From assembly GCF_024029355.1 (NCBI RefSeq), contig NZ_CP097117.1, forward strand, positions 310,001 to 374,000: 64,000 nt of DNA, read 5' to 3'. The position numbers were made by a program, and so were the translations under genes. The number at the start of each line of letters is the position of its first letter. The stretch's first letter is position 1. The notes below the pieces were generated by a model that saw nothing but the letters and a program-made list of their open reading frames with translations, did no database searches and was not told the DNA's origin. This document shows positions 46,263 to 56,996 of this stretch, one piece after another. Source of the DNA: Fructilactobacillus cliffordii (GTDB lineage Bacteria > Bacillota > Bacilli > Lactobacillales > Lactobacillaceae).

Positions 46263-47561
46263 ATGCAAAAACCACTCGCATACAGAATGCGTCCCACTAA
46301 AATTGAAGAAATCGTGGGTCAACCAGACCTCGTTGGCCCAGGCAAAATTATCAATCGAATGGTCAATGCTCAGCTGTTGTCCTCCATGATTTTATATGGT
46401 CCTCCTGGAACCGGAAAGACCAGCATTGCTAGTGCCATTGCCGGTTCCTCGAAATACGCCTTTCGCTCCCTCAACGCGGCCACTGACACCAAAAAGGATC
46501 TACAAATTGTAGCCGAGGAAGCCAAAATGAGTGGCACCGTGGTGTTATTGTTAGATGAAATTCACCGTCTCGATAAAACCAAACAAGATTTTCTCCTTCC
46601 CTTACTAGAAAGCGGACAGATCATTTTAATTGGTGCGACGACTGAGAATCCTTATATCAATATCAACCCGGCCATCCGCTCACGAACTCAAATTTTTCCG
46701 GTTCACCCGCTCACTAGTGAAAACATTGAAACAGCCATTGAACGGGCCTTACATGATTCAGAGCGCGGACTTGGTAACGAACCAGTTGACCTTGATCAAG
46801 ATGCATTACATTTTCTCAGTCATCGCACCAATGGGGATCTACGGAGTGCACTGAATGCCTTAGAGTTGGCCGTCCGCTCGACTCCTAAAACTAAAGGACG
46901 AATTCATGTCACGATTAAAGACGTCGAAGCTTGTTTACAACAACAAGCCCTCACCCAGGATAAGAACGGTGACGCCCACTATAACGTCCTCTCCGCCCTC
47001 CAAAAATCAATCCGGGGTTCTGATGCCAATGCGGCGTTGCACTATGCGGCTCGGCTAATTGAGGCCGGAGATTTAACCTCCCTTATCCGTCGCTTAATGG
47101 TAATTGCCTATGAGGACGTTGGCCTCGCCAATCCCCCAGCTGCCGAACGAGCAGTTACAGCAGTTCAAGCCGCCGAACGGGTCGGTCTCCCAGAAGCCCA
47201 AATTCCCCTGGCCAACGCTATTATCGAACTTTCGCTTTCCCCAAAGTCCAACTCAGCGATGGCGGCAATGGCAGCTGCATTAGAAGACGTCCGTTCCGGT
47301 AACTACGGAGAAATTCCTCCGTACCTCCGCGATGCTCATTTTAAGGGTGCCAAGGAACTAGGTCACGTAGGGTACCAGTACCCTCATAACTTTAAAAACG
47401 GCTGGGTCAACCAACAATACCTGCCCGATCGCATTAGGGATGCTCAGTATTACCAACCTAAAACAACTGGCAAAATGGAAAGAGCATACGCTGAACAGTA
47501 CCAAAAATTGCAACAAGCTCAGCACCAGGACCAAACTTCCAAGGAGGATCACCATGATTAA
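46263..47561 (+). CDS. rarA: Replication-associated recombination ATPase RarA
   Basis: A 432-residue AAA+ clamp-loader-like ATPase that works at stalled forks. Walker A GPPGTGKTS, DEIHRLDK at the Walker B, sensor 1 GATTENP, and the C-terminal tetramerisation domain (AYEDVGLANPPA). SD GAGG upstream. The end overlaps the next gene by eight bases. Confidence 0.95.
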   Translation: MQKPLAYRMRPTKIEEIVGQPDLVGPGKIINRMVNAQLLSSMILYGPPGTGKTSIASAIAGSSKYAFRSLNAATDTKKDLQIVAEEAKMSGTVVLLLDEIHRLDKTKQDFLLPLLESGQIILIGATTENPYININPAIRSRTQIFPVHPLTSENIETAIERALHDSERGLGNEPVDLDQDALHFLSHRTNGDLRSALNALELAVRSTPKTKGRIHVTIKDVEACLQQQALTQDKNGDAHYNVLSALQKSIRGSDANAALHYAARLIEAGDLTSLIRRLMVIAYEDVGLANPPAAERAVTAVQAAERVGLPEAQIPLANAIIELSLSPKSNSAMAAMAAALEDVRSGNYGEIPPYLRDAHFKGAKELGHVGYQYPHNFKNGWVNQQYLPDRIRDAQYYQPKTTGKMERAYAEQYQKLQQAQHQDQTSKEDHHD

Positions 47562-47835
47562 TCTCTTAGCGTTACTATTTGCCCTACTCTTAGCTGGGAA
47601 TGGAATCTACTTTTTACTCCACCAACATCGCTCATTTCTCCTCTTTCACCCGGAAAATAATCCGAAGTTACAGCAAATCCTGAAAATTAGTGGGAGCTGT
47701 TTGCTGATTTTGGCTGGATTAACCGTGGGGGCTATTTTACTTAATAACACTCCCCTTCTGGTTATCGCGCTAGTCGGTGGTTGTTTGGGTTGCTTAATTC
47801 CAGAACTACTGTTAGTTCCCTTTATGAACCATTAA
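47554..47835 (+). CDS. Small membrane protein (DUF3899-like)
   Basis: A 93-residue protein with two to three hydrophobic segments and a central polar loop (HPENNPKLQQ), resembling DUF3899 proteins. Function unknown. Start at ATG 47554 with AAGGAGG six bases upstream, within the end of rarA. The longer upstream frame lies in rarA and is not used. Confidence 0.75.
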   Translation: MINLLALLFALLLAGNGIYFLLHQHRSFLLFHPENNPKLQQILKISGSCLLILAGLTVGAILLNNTPLLVIALVGGCLGCLIPELLLVPFMNH

Positions 47836-47911
47836 ACCCTACTATTTTTCAGAAAGAGCGTTAAAATAAAGTTGATTAGATGATTCACAAATCTAAATGA
47901 GGTGATTATTT

Positions 47912-48403
47912 ATGTTACAAGAATATCGCAACATCCTAGTTCCTGTTGATGGATCTTATGGCGCTGAATTAGCTTTTGAAAAAGCCGTCGCCATCGCCAA
48001 ACGAAATGAGGCTCATTTACACCTCGTTCATGCCATTGATACTCGAGCCTACCAAGACGTTTCTAGCTTTGACAACAGCATCGTTGATGAAATTACCGAT
48101 AAAAGTAAGAATCGTTTGGAAAAATACATGCAAACGGCTCACGAAGCTGGATTAGAAGACATTGACTATTCGATTGAATACGGTGCACCAAAGACCATTA
48201 TTGCTAAGGATCTACCCCACGAATTAAACGTTGATTTAATCATCATGGGGGCCACTGGATTGAACGCCGTAGCACGGTTGTTAATTGGTTCGGTTACAGA
48301 ATACGTGACCCGGGCTGCTACTTGCGACGTTTTAGTAGTAAAAACCAACCTTAAAAATGAATTGATTCCCGAACGGCAATTAGGGAAACAAAGCAATCAA
48401 TAA
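47912..48403 (+). CDS. Universal stress protein, UspA family
   Basis: A 163-residue single-domain USP. The N-terminal ILVPVDGS and the ATP-binding GATGLNAVARLLIGSVTEY (G-x2-G-x9-GS) are complete, so it should bind nucleotide. Role in stress survival known only for the family. GAGGTG lies seven bases before the ATG. The promoter is not clear; it ends at a strong terminator shared with the convergent regulator gene. Confidence 0.92.
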   Translation: MLQEYRNILVPVDGSYGAELAFEKAVAIAKRNEAHLHLVHAIDTRAYQDVSSFDNSIVDEITDKSKNRLEKYMQTAHEAGLEDIDYSIEYGAPKTIIAKDLPHELNVDLIIMGATGLNAVARLLIGSVTEYVTRAATCDVLVVKTNLKNELIPERQLGKQSNQ

Positions 48404-48405
48404 AA

Positions 48406-48443
48406 CCAAAAAATTCCTAGCACTTTTGCTAGGAATTTTTTGG
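48406..48443. terminator. Bidirectional terminator between usp and the Rgg-like gene
   Basis: A perfect 17-pair stem CCAAAAAATTCCTAGCA with its complement around a four-base loop. The stop codon of the Rgg-like gene (48429-48431) is inside the hairpin. Confidence 0.92.
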
Positions 48444-49319
48444 TTGGTACATTTGATAAATTTGTTTTAATTTGCTGTTATTTTTCAAATGCACCAGTTG
48501 ATCAGCTCGTTGCATTAAATGGCTAGCATTCGCTGGTTGCTTCAAGGCTTGAAAACAGGCTGCTTCTAGGTAATATAAATCAGCCAGGCAGTAGTATGAG
48601 TAGTGTTGATGCAGATAATTTCTTAATAACTGACACGCGATCTGCGTTTCGGTATGTAATTCTAATACCGAACCCAAGGTCGTAACCGCCATGCCAAAGC
48701 GGATTAACGTCAATAATGATTCTGGTTCCGTTTGTAACAACTGCTTTAACTGTTCCAAGGCCTTAATGAGTGATTGTTGGGCCCGACGGGTAAAATTAAG
48801 GTGCCGATAAGTGGCTGCCTCCCCTAACCGGGTTAGACCATGAATAAACGGATGGGGCGTCGTGCCGATTTGATAATCTGAGGAGCGCTCAAAAGCAATC
48901 ATCGCTGCTTCCAGGTTCTTCTCTAAAAGCAGATGCAAAAAACCAGCATAACAATGATAGCGACTCAGTAAAACACGAGAATCCAAATTTTCGACTTTAA
49001 TCACAGCTAATTGTTGTGCTCCCTGCTTAAATTTAAATTGAAATAGCAGTTCTTCCAATATTTGGAGTTGCGTTTCTCCGTAACGATATCGCCGACAGTA
49101 GTTATTTTCTAGTTCTTGAGGATTAATTTTTAGTCGCGCTAGGAGCAGCGGGACAATTTCCCATTTAGAAAAGCTGGTTGCATTCTCCAGGGTACTAATG
49201 GTGGTTTGGGTACAAATCCCACGAGCTAAGTCAGCCTGGGATAAATGAATTTGTTGCCGTTTGGTTCTGACTAGGCGGCTCAATTCCGTTAACAACTGTG
49301 GAGATGGGAAGATCAACAT
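48429..49319 (-). CDS. Rgg/MutR-like transcriptional regulator
   Basis: A 296-residue protein. The N-terminal XRE helix-turn-helix (RQQIHLSQADLARGICTQTT) is followed by about 220 residues of all-helical repeats, as in the peptide-binding domain of Rgg/RRNPP regulators. It may sense a small peptide, but no peptide gene is visible on either side. GGAG lies seven bases before the ATG. Unlinked in function to usp and ddl. The class is fairly sure, the ligand and targets unknown. Confidence 0.78.
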   Translation of the reverse strand: MLIFPSPQLLTELSRLVRTKRQQIHLSQADLARGICTQTTISTLENATSFSKWEIVPLLLARLKINPQELENNYCRRYRYGETQLQILEELLFQFKFKQGAQQLAVIKVENLDSRVLLSRYHCYAGFLHLLLEKNLEAAMIAFERSSDYQIGTTPHPFIHGLTRLGEAATYRHLNFTRRAQQSLIKALEQLKQLLQTEPESLLTLIRFGMAVTTLGSVLELHTETQIACQLLRNYLHQHYSYYCLADLYYLEAACFQALKQPANASHLMQRADQLVHLKNNSKLKQIYQMYQPKNS

Positions 49320-49362
49320 TAATGTGCTCCTCTAACAAATTATCTACGAAAAAATAAGTATT

Positions 49363-49391
49363 ATTATCCTATGTTTCTTGGTACTTGTCAA
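49363..49391 (-). promoter_or_regulatory. Promoter of the Rgg-like gene
   Basis: TTGACA (49386-49391), a 17-base spacer and GATAAT (49363-49368) on the minus strand. Confidence 0.75.
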
Positions 49392-49397
49392 TCCATT

Positions 49398-49431
49398 AAA
49401 AAATGCCTCTGGATTTCTCCAGGGGCATTTT
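49398..49431 (-). terminator. ddl terminator
   Basis: A 13-base stem AAATGCCTCTGGA with TCCAGGGGCATTT and a short loop, ending with T-runs. Confidence 0.85.
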
Positions 49432-49434
49432 GCA

Positions 49435-50574
49435 TTATTTAGCTTTGTAAACCTTTTTTTGATCCTTAGCTTGCAATGGTTTGAAGTCATGCAAGATGGC
49501 AGTTTGTCGCTTAAACTCATCCTTAGCGAGCTCAATCAGGCGATCAATTAATTCTGTATAACTAATACCAGTTGCTTCCCACAATTGCGGGTATAACGAG
49601 ATGTTAGTAAAACCTGGTAACGTGTTAATTTCACCAAGGTATGGGGTGAAATCTTTAGAAACCAAGAAGTCAATCCGTGCCATTCCCTTTAATTCAAGAG
49701 CTTGGTAAGCACGTAAAGCCATCCTGGTAATTTCTTCACTAACTGGTTGCGGTAGTTCGACTGGAATCGTAAATTGAACCGCGCTAGCATCCACGAATTT
49801 GTTGTCGTAAGTGTAGAAAGCATCTCCGGCTGGGACTTTAATTGCCCCAATCTTGGAAGCTTCGGGTTGTTCATTTCCTAAAATGGAAATTTCCACCTCT
49901 TCGGGCCCTTCAATCGCTTCTTCAACTAAGATCTTCGTATCGTAGCGTAACGCGTCTTGCATTCCCGCTTCGTACTCTGCTTCATTTTCCACCCTATGGA
50001 TTCCAATCGATGAACCCTGCCGGGATGGTTTAACGAACAAAATTTTGGAATCGAGCTTTTGACTAATTTTAGCGTAATCCCAGTCAGTAACATTTCCCGG
50101 GGTCACTAATACGTAGTTGGTGTTTCGTACGCCCGTCGCCGTTAAAATCTTTTTCGTAAAGTCCTTGTCGTAGGCCAGTGCCGAAGCTTGGACCCCACTA
50201 CCAACGTAAGGCTTTTGCAATAAGCGTAAGAGGCCCTGGATGGTTCCGTCTTCACCGAGGTTCCCGTGAATAATAGGGAAAAAGGCGTCAATCTTTTTCG
50301 TACTATCCAGGTTTAGGATGGGAGCTAATGGCTGCTCACGGTCTAACTTAGGGACTACTTCTGCAACTACGTCTTCCTCTGCTTCACCAGCAAATACTCG
50401 ATGTGAGGACGCATCGTCCAGGATAAAGCCATCTTTAGTTACCAAAAAGAGGCTCACATCATACTTATCCTTATCCATGGCATCAAAAATGTTGTGCGCC
50501 GATCGTTTGGAAACGTCGTGTTCTGAAGAATCGCCACCAAATAATAACGCGATGTGTTGCTTTTTATCTGTCAT
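49435..50574 (-). CDS. ddl: D-alanine--D-alanine ligase family enzyme with Phe specificity residue
   Basis: A 379-residue ATP-grasp ligase. The N-terminal GGDSSEHDVS, the Ser loop KPSRQGSSIG and the C-terminal INTLPGFT are canonical. At the position equal to Tyr216 of E. coli DdlB it has F260 (K259-F260). Phe here is the mark of enzymes that make D-Ala-D-lactate in vancomycin-resistant lactobacilli and Leuconostoc. A -10 TATACT lies at 50611-50616. Monocistronic. Confidence 0.96.
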   Translation of the reverse strand: MTDKKQHIALLFGGDSSEHDVSKRSAHNIFDAMDKDKYDVSLFLVTKDGFILDDASSHRVFAGEAEEDVVAEVVPKLDREQPLAPILNLDSTKKIDAFFPIIHGNLGEDGTIQGLLRLLQKPYVGSGVQASALAYDKDFTKKILTATGVRNTNYVLVTPGNVTDWDYAKISQKLDSKILFVKPSRQGSSIGIHRVENEAEYEAGMQDALRYDTKILVEEAIEGPEEVEISILGNEQPEASKIGAIKVPAGDAFYTYDNKFVDASAVQFTIPVELPQPVSEEITRMALRAYQALELKGMARIDFLVSKDFTPYLGEINTLPGFTNISLYPQLWEATGISYTELIDRLIELAKDEFKRQTAILHDFKPLQAKDQKKVYKAK

Positions 50575-50644
50575 CTGCTTTTTCTCCCATTCGTATGTTT
50601 TGGAAACTTAAGTATAACACTTTTGTACATCAGTTAAAATACCA

Positions 50645-50673
50645 AATAAAAAAGCCTACCGCAGTAGACTTTT
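50645..50673 (-). terminator. rodA terminator
   Basis: AGTCTAC / GTAGGCT with a four-base loop and six T on the minus strand. Confidence 0.75.
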
Positions 50674-51868
50674 ACGAAAATTGTTTAACGTTACTAAACA
50701 TCGAATTCTTGTTATGATACTGCATCGACATAATAAAGCCGATTCCAATCATATTCCCAATCAGGGCAGAACCCCCTTGGCTAATGAATGGCAACGGAAT
50801 CCCAGTCATTGGAATCAAATCAATGCTCATTCCAATGTTTTCAAACACGTGGAACAGGATCATCATAATTACACCCGTAGAAATGTAGGCGTAAAAGACG
50901 TTACGAGTTTGGAACGTCACCTTAATCATTTCATAAATCAGCAGGAAGTACAGTAAGATTAAAAGCGTTCCACCGATGAACCCAAAGTTTTCTCCGACTA
51001 CGGAAAAAATCATATCGGATTCACGCACAGGAACGTAAACATGGGACACATTAAAGCCGGTCCCCGTTAATCCACCTGAACCGATGGCCTTCATACTCTG
51101 CCAGAGTTGAAAACCTTGGTTACTGGAATCAGACGCCGGGTGTAACCAGCTATCGATTCGTTCAAATTGGTACTGTTTAAATCCTAGGTGCCCTAAAATC
51201 GTCCGGCCACCGCTAGTAACCACTAACATCACAGCGGTGGTGACTAAGGCTACAAATGCAATGATTCCGGGTCCAAGGATTTTCCAACTAATTCCAGAGA
51301 CGATGATTAAACCACCCAAAATGGCTAAGAACACTACCGTTGTCCCAAAGTCATTTTGGACCTTCAGTAAAATAATGACTGGTAACGTCCAAAGGAACAT
51401 TTTACCTAGTAGTTTCCAATCACTCCGCACCGTGTGAATAGGATGCTGATTATTGTGCGTCGCAATAACCCGGGCTTCCATCAAAATATACGCTGGTTTC
51501 ATAATTTCAGACGGCTGAAACGTCAACGGTCCGAAGGCAAACCAGCTTTTGGCTCCGGTTTGCACATAATAAGCTCGACTATACAGGAACAGCACCAGAA
51601 ACAGCAATGCAATTCCTAACCAATAAACGTAAGGACTAATCTTCCACAACTGTTGAGCGTCAAACTGCATAATCACTACGACGGCGCCTGCTCCGATAGC
51701 GTACCACACTAATTGAGATACAACGGTTCTTACCACCGAAACAGACCCCGTATCGTGAGAAGCAGCTACGTAAATGGATCCTAACCCCACCAACGCTAAC
51801 ATCAGAACGCAAAAGATGATACTCCAATCGATGCGATCGTCACTTTGCATTTGTTTTCTTTGAAACAC
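50672..51868 (-). CDS. rodA: SEDS peptidoglycan glycosyltransferase RodA
   Basis: A 398-residue SEDS protein with about ten membrane helices. The periplasmic ERIDSWLHPASD and the C-terminal TGIPLPFISQGGSALI are family signatures. It polymerises lateral glycan with a class B PBP. GTG start with GGAG eight bases upstream. Its operon with mbl, yidD and the DUF2969 gene supports RodA rather than FtsW. Confidence 0.92.
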   Translation of the reverse strand: MFQRKQMQSDDRIDWSIIFCVLMLALVGLGSIYVAASHDTGSVSVVRTVVSQLVWYAIGAGAVVVIMQFDAQQLWKISPYVYWLGIALLFLVLFLYSRAYYVQTGAKSWFAFGPLTFQPSEIMKPAYILMEARVIATHNNQHPIHTVRSDWKLLGKMFLWTLPVIILLKVQNDFGTTVVFLAILGGLIIVSGISWKILGPGIIAFVALVTTAVMLVVTSGGRTILGHLGFKQYQFERIDSWLHPASDSSNQGFQLWQSMKAIGSGGLTGTGFNVSHVYVPVRESDMIFSVVGENFGFIGGTLLILLYFLLIYEMIKVTFQTRNVFYAYISTGVIMMILFHVFENIGMSIDLIPMTGIPLPFISQGGSALIGNMIGIGFIMSMQYHNKNSMFSNVKQFS

Positions 51869-51897
51869 AACTAACTCTCCTTAATCTAAACCTAAGG

Positions 51898-52107
51898 TTA
51901 CCGTTGGTGTAAATTATATTCACGAATGATTTGTTGCAATGCATCCGCTTCGTTTTTCTCGTGAAAAATTTGGTTGCCCACGTAACAGTCAAACTTGTCC
52001 GCATTGGCCACAATTTTACCCACCGTTTGACCTTTAATTTGAACTAAATTTTCGTGTTGGGGTGTTTCCACCACTTCTAATTCAATTTGTTTTTCTTTGC
52101 GACTCAT
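51898..52107 (-). CDS. DUF2969 family protein
   Basis: A 69-residue soluble protein (core VQIKGQTVGKIVANADKFDC) of the DUF2969 family, restricted to lactobacilli and relatives. Function unknown. Start at ATG 52107, five bases after GGAGG. It sits between yidD and rodA. Confidence 0.8.
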   Translation of the reverse strand: MSRKEKQIELEVVETPQHENLVQIKGQTVGKIVANADKFDCYVGNQIFHEKNEADALQQIIREYNLHQR

Positions 52108-52120
52108 TCTAACCTCCATT

Positions 52121-52363
52121 CTATTTTACTCGATTACGCCGGACACTAAAATGAGTTGGGACTGGATCAAAGCCTCCAGGCACCAACGGATTACACCGTA
52201 AGATTCGGGCAACTCCCATTACCAATCCCCGCCAACTACCGAAGCGTTCAATAGCAGTCTGAGTATAGTGTGAACAAGTCGGTTGGTACCGACAGGTCGG
52301 CGGCGTATGTGCAGAGATTCCGACTTGATAAGCTCGAATGAGCTTGACTAAGAACGTTTGCAC
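52121..52363 (-). CDS. yidD: Membrane protein insertion efficiency factor YidD
   Basis: An 80-residue protein with the YidD signature [21 protein letters not shown], including the conserved cysteines. Proposed to help YidC insert membrane proteins. GTG start four bases after the mbl stop, probably by translational coupling; the SD is weak. It is normally found near rpmH, but within lactobacilli often after mbl. Confidence 0.9.
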   Translation of the reverse strand: MQTFLVKLIRAYQVGISAHTPPTCRYQPTCSHYTQTAIERFGSWRGLVMGVARILRCNPLVPGGFDPVPTHFSVRRNRVK

Positions 52364-52366
52364 AGC

Positions 52367-53392
52367 TTACTTATCGCGACCGAATAAACTAAACTTTTTT
52401 TGGGGTTTCTTCGTCGTATCAATGTGTTCCAAGAGCGAACTAGCCCCCTTGGCCACGTTTTCTAACGGGTCTTCGGAAACCACCACAGGCACCGTCAGTG
52501 CGTCAGAAATTACCACGTCGATGTTCTTTAACATGGATCCTCCCCCGGTCAGCATCACTCCACGATCAATGATATCAGCAGCTAATTCTGGAGGAATCGT
52601 TTCTAGAACGCTCTTCGCAGCGTTAATGATCATTTGTACTGACAGGTGGATGGCATCGGCAATTTCGCCACTGTTAATGGTAACCGAAATTGGCATTCCA
52701 CTAACTGCATCCCGTCCCCGAACTTGGAGTTCCTGAATGTCGTTTGGATCTGCTTTTGCAGTTCCAATTGATTTTTTAATTTTTTCAGCTGAATGTTCCC
52801 CAATGATGATGTTGTGAGTCTGTTTCATGTAATCTACAATATCTTGATTCATGACGTCTCCCGCCAGTTTCAACGATTTACTAGCGACAATATCTCCCAG
52901 TGAAACCACCGCAATGTCAGAGGTTCCCCCTCCAATATCAATTACCATGCTCCCAGTCGGTTGGAAAATATCCATTCCCGCTCCAATGGCAGCAACCTTT
53001 GGTTCTTCTTCTAGGAAAACCTCTCCTCCCACTGACTTTTGGGCCGCTTCGATAATGGCCTTCCGTTCGATATTAGTAATGTTAGTGGGTGCACAAATCA
53101 TTACCTTCGGCTTGGAAACCATTCCTTTAACGCTTAATTTTTTGATGAAGTAATTTAACATTGCTTCAGTAACGTCAAAATCAGAGATAACCCCATCCTT
53201 TAAAGGACGAATAGCTTTAATGTTACCGGGGGTTCTGCCAACCATTTCATAAGCTTCTTTTCCGACTGCGAGCACCTTATTAGTCTTGGTATCAATTGCA
53301 ACCACAGAAGGTTCGTTTAAAACGACCCCTTTCCCAGTTACAGATACCAACACATTGGCTGTTCCTAAGTCAATTCCGATATCTTCAGCCAT
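52367..53392 (-). CDS. mbl: MreB paralogue Mbl
   Basis: A 341-residue actin-like protein with [25 protein letters not shown] and GVMLTGGGSML. It diverges from the MreB at 34642 and is grouped with rodA, as Mbl is in other Firmicutes. It directs lateral wall synthesis. It has an extended -10 (TGATATAAT, hexamer 53430-53435) upstream. Confidence 0.9.
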   Translation of the reverse strand: MAEDIGIDLGTANVLVSVTGKGVVLNEPSVVAIDTKTNKVLAVGKEAYEMVGRTPGNIKAIRPLKDGVISDFDVTEAMLNYFIKKLSVKGMVSKPKVMICAPTNITNIERKAIIEAAQKSVGGEVFLEEEPKVAAIGAGMDIFQPTGSMVIDIGGGTSDIAVVSLGDIVASKSLKLAGDVMNQDIVDYMKQTHNIIIGEHSAEKIKKSIGTAKADPNDIQELQVRGRDAVSGMPISVTINSGEIADAIHLSVQMIINAAKSVLETIPPELAADIIDRGVMLTGGGSMLKNIDVVISDALTVPVVVSEDPLENVAKGASSLLEHIDTTKKPQKKFSLFGRDK

Positions 53393-53429
53393 AATTTTCT
53401 TCCTTTCTAGTTAAAAACTAATTGTGTAG

Positions 53430-53435
53430 ATTATA
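53430..53435 (-). promoter_or_regulatory. -10 element of the mbl-yidD-DUF2969-rodA promoter
   Basis: TATAAT with TG one base upstream (extended -10) on the minus strand, in the gap to murA. Confidence 0.55.
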
Positions 53436-53457
53436 TCATAAGTCCGCATTTATCACG

Positions 53458-54729
53458 CTATTCCCCCGTAGAAACTCGTTCAATATCGGCTCCTAGGTGG
53501 CGTAATTTCTTTTCAATTTCGTAGTAACCCCGGTCTAAGTACTGGAGATTCGTAATTTGAGTTTCCCCAGTTGCAATCAAACCAGCAATAATGAGCGCTG
53601 CAGCAGCCCTTAAATCGGTAGCAGCCACCTCAGTCCCTTCAAATTTAGTCGGTCCGTGCATGACCACCGTGTTGCCCTTAATTTCAAATTTAGCGTTCAT
53701 CCGCCGTAATTCGTCTAAGTGCATAAACCGGTTTTCAAAAACCGTTTCGGTTAACGTACTAACTCCATCAGCTTCGAGCTGCAAAACGGTCATTTGCGGT
53801 TGCATATCAGTAGGAAACCCAGGGTAAGGGGCAGTTTCAATGTCCACTGGTTTCAACGTAGCAGGGCCCACAATTCGAACTCCTTTTTTTTCTTGGATTA
53901 CTTCCACGCCCATTTCTCGTAACTTAGCAATAAGAGGCAGGTTGTGTTCCATGACTGCATCTTCCACTAGTACGTTCCCTTGCGTAGCAGCGGCGGCCAC
54001 CATGAAAGTTCCAGCTTCAATCCGGTCCTGCACTACTTCATGATGAACCCCATGTAACTGATCCACTCCTTCAATGGTCAAGGTATCAGTTCCGGCGCCT
54101 TTAATTTGCGCCCCCATGGCATTTAACATGTCGGCTAAATCAACGATCTCTGGTTCCCGCGCCACGTTTTTAATCACAGTTTCCCCGTCAGCTAAGGTGG
54201 CGGCCATCATCACGTTTTGGGTTGCTCCGACGCTTGGAAAGTCAAAATAAATTTCTGCGCCGTGGAGTCCCTCAGGTGCCGTCGCTTCTACGTAACCTTC
54301 GTGTTGTTCAATCGTAGCACCCATAGCTTCAAATCCACGTAAATGGATGTCAATCGGACGGGAACCAATCGCACAACCACCGGGTAAAGCCACTCGAGCC
54401 TTACCCAAGCGTGCCAACAGTGGCCCTAATACCACAATGGAAGCCCGCATCTTCGAAACGTACTCAAAAGGTGCTTCACTACTGATATCACCCGTCGCAT
54501 CAACTGTAATTCTGTTATGATTTTCATCGAAGTTAACCTGCAGGTGCAAGCTTCGTAACACTTCGTTCATAACATGAACGTCAGACAAAATCGGCGTGTT
54601 CGTTAAGATACTTTTCTCGCTGCTCCCTAAAATAGTCGCTGCTAAAATGGGTAACACCGCGTTTTTAGCTCCTTCAATGTGCACACTTCCGGATAAGCGG
54701 TTGCCACCGCGAACAATAATTTTATCCAT
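53458..54729 (-). CDS. murA: UDP-N-acetylglucosamine enolpyruvyl transferase
   Basis: A 423-residue enzyme for the first committed step of peptidoglycan synthesis. K22 in [10 protein letters not shown] and the catalytic Cys in [10 protein letters not shown] are both present, so it should be sensitive to fosfomycin. In the lactobacilli-type order it follows atpC and a DUF1146 gene. ReoM, which in other Firmicutes controls MurA breakdown, is missing at its usual locus in this window. Confidence 0.96.
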   Translation of the reverse strand: MDKIIVRGGNRLSGSVHIEGAKNAVLPILAATILGSSEKSILTNTPILSDVHVMNEVLRSLHLQVNFDENHNRITVDATGDISSEAPFEYVSKMRASIVVLGPLLARLGKARVALPGGCAIGSRPIDIHLRGFEAMGATIEQHEGYVEATAPEGLHGAEIYFDFPSVGATQNVMMAATLADGETVIKNVAREPEIVDLADMLNAMGAQIKGAGTDTLTIEGVDQLHGVHHEVVQDRIEAGTFMVAAAATQGNVLVEDAVMEHNLPLIAKLREMGVEVIQEKKGVRIVGPATLKPVDIETAPYPGFPTDMQPQMTVLQLEADGVSTLTETVFENRFMHLDELRRMNAKFEIKGNTVVMHGPTKFEGTEVAATDLRAAAALIIAGLIATGETQITNLQYLDRGYYEIEKKLRHLGADIERVSTGE

Positions 54730-54749
54730 TTTTCTTCTCCTAGCTGATT

Positions 54750-54977
54750 TTAAAATAAGAATTGTAAATTTTTGAGGTTATCAATAAAGGAAAGAAAGAA
54801 ATTACTACTTAAAGAACCAATCACGATGGCCATTAAAACCAATAGAACTTTGCCTTGCTGTTCTTTAATGGGTAAAAACCGTTCAAAATGAATTCCTTGA
54901 ATGGCCCAAAACGATAAAATCACAAAAAACAACTGACTAATGACACTTATCAAAGCCTGTAATCCAAATCCATTCAT
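54750..54977 (-). CDS. DUF1146 (YwzB-like) membrane protein
   Basis: A 75-residue protein with two membrane helices (about 6-26 and 44-64), of the DUF1146/YwzB type found between the atp operon and murA. Function unknown. Start at ATG 54977, seven bases after GGAGG; the longer frame to 55094 passes back through the atp terminator. Confidence 0.8.
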   Translation of the reverse strand: MNGFGLQALISVISQLFFVILSFWAIQGIHFERFLPIKEQQGKVLLVLMAIVIGSLSSNFFLSFIDNLKNLQFLF

Positions 54978-55076
54978 TTTCATTCCTCCGTTTATTGCTA
55001 TCCTTAATCTTATCATAAAATAACAATACTGTCGTTGAAACACCCCGTTTGCTTCACTTTGACTTCCTTTTAAGGC

Positions 55077-55110
55077 AAAAAAAAAGAAAGCCATGCAAGC
55101 ATGACTTTCC
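55077..55110 (-). terminator. Terminator of the atp operon
   Basis: AAAGTCATG / CATGGCTTT with a four-base loop followed by nine T on the minus strand. Confidence 0.85.
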
Positions 55111-55120
55111 TTTATAAAAA

Positions 55121-55549
55121 TTAACGCTGATTAGCAACATTAATCCGATTCAATGCCCGGCGAAGTTCAACTTCAGCTCGTTTCATTGTATCAGCATCGT
55201 GTTTACTATTGGCTTCTTCAATTTCTCGTTGAGCCCGTTCCTTGGCACTATTAGCCCGGTCCACATCGATTTGATCTTTGCGTTCCGCACTGTCGGCCAC
55301 AATCGTTAACTCATTGTTCGAAAATTCAACAAAACCACCGTTAACAGCGATTGTATCAGATTGACCGTCCTGATTTTTAAACTCAGCTGGCGCAATCTGC
55401 AAGGCAGCAATTACGGGAATATGGTTAGCCATGATCCCCAAATCACCACTTTGCGTTTGCACGACTGCTAATGAACAATTTTCATTAGTATAAACCGGCC
55501 CGTCCGGAGTCACGATACTAACGGTTAAAACATTCTTTGCTTCAGCCAA
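55121..55549 (-). CDS. atpC: ATP synthase epsilon subunit
   Basis: A 142-residue subunit of the F1 central stalk. N-terminal beta-sandwich (VSIVTPDGPVY, MANHIPVIAAL) and C-terminal helical hairpin. Last gene of the operon, 12 bases after atpD. Confidence 0.96.
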   Translation of the reverse strand: MAEAKNVLTVSIVTPDGPVYTNENCSLAVVQTQSGDLGIMANHIPVIAALQIAPAEFKNQDGQSDTIAVNGGFVEFSNNELTIVADSAERKDQIDVDRANSAKERAQREIEEANSKHDADTMKRAEVELRRALNRINVANQR

Positions 55550-55561
55550 TTAGATCCCTCC

Positions 55562-56980
<1,419 letters not shown>

Positions 56981-56996
56981 TTAATTCCTCCTATCA

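Noticed and set aside
49371..49442. 23-codon plus-strand ORF, considered as a peptide gene for the Rgg-like regulator
   Set aside because: No SD, it spans the ddl terminator and lacks a signal or hydrophobic N-terminus.
54978..55094. Longer start for the DUF1146 gene
   Set aside because: It begins in the T-run of the atp terminator; GGAGG lies seven bases before the internal ATG at 54977.
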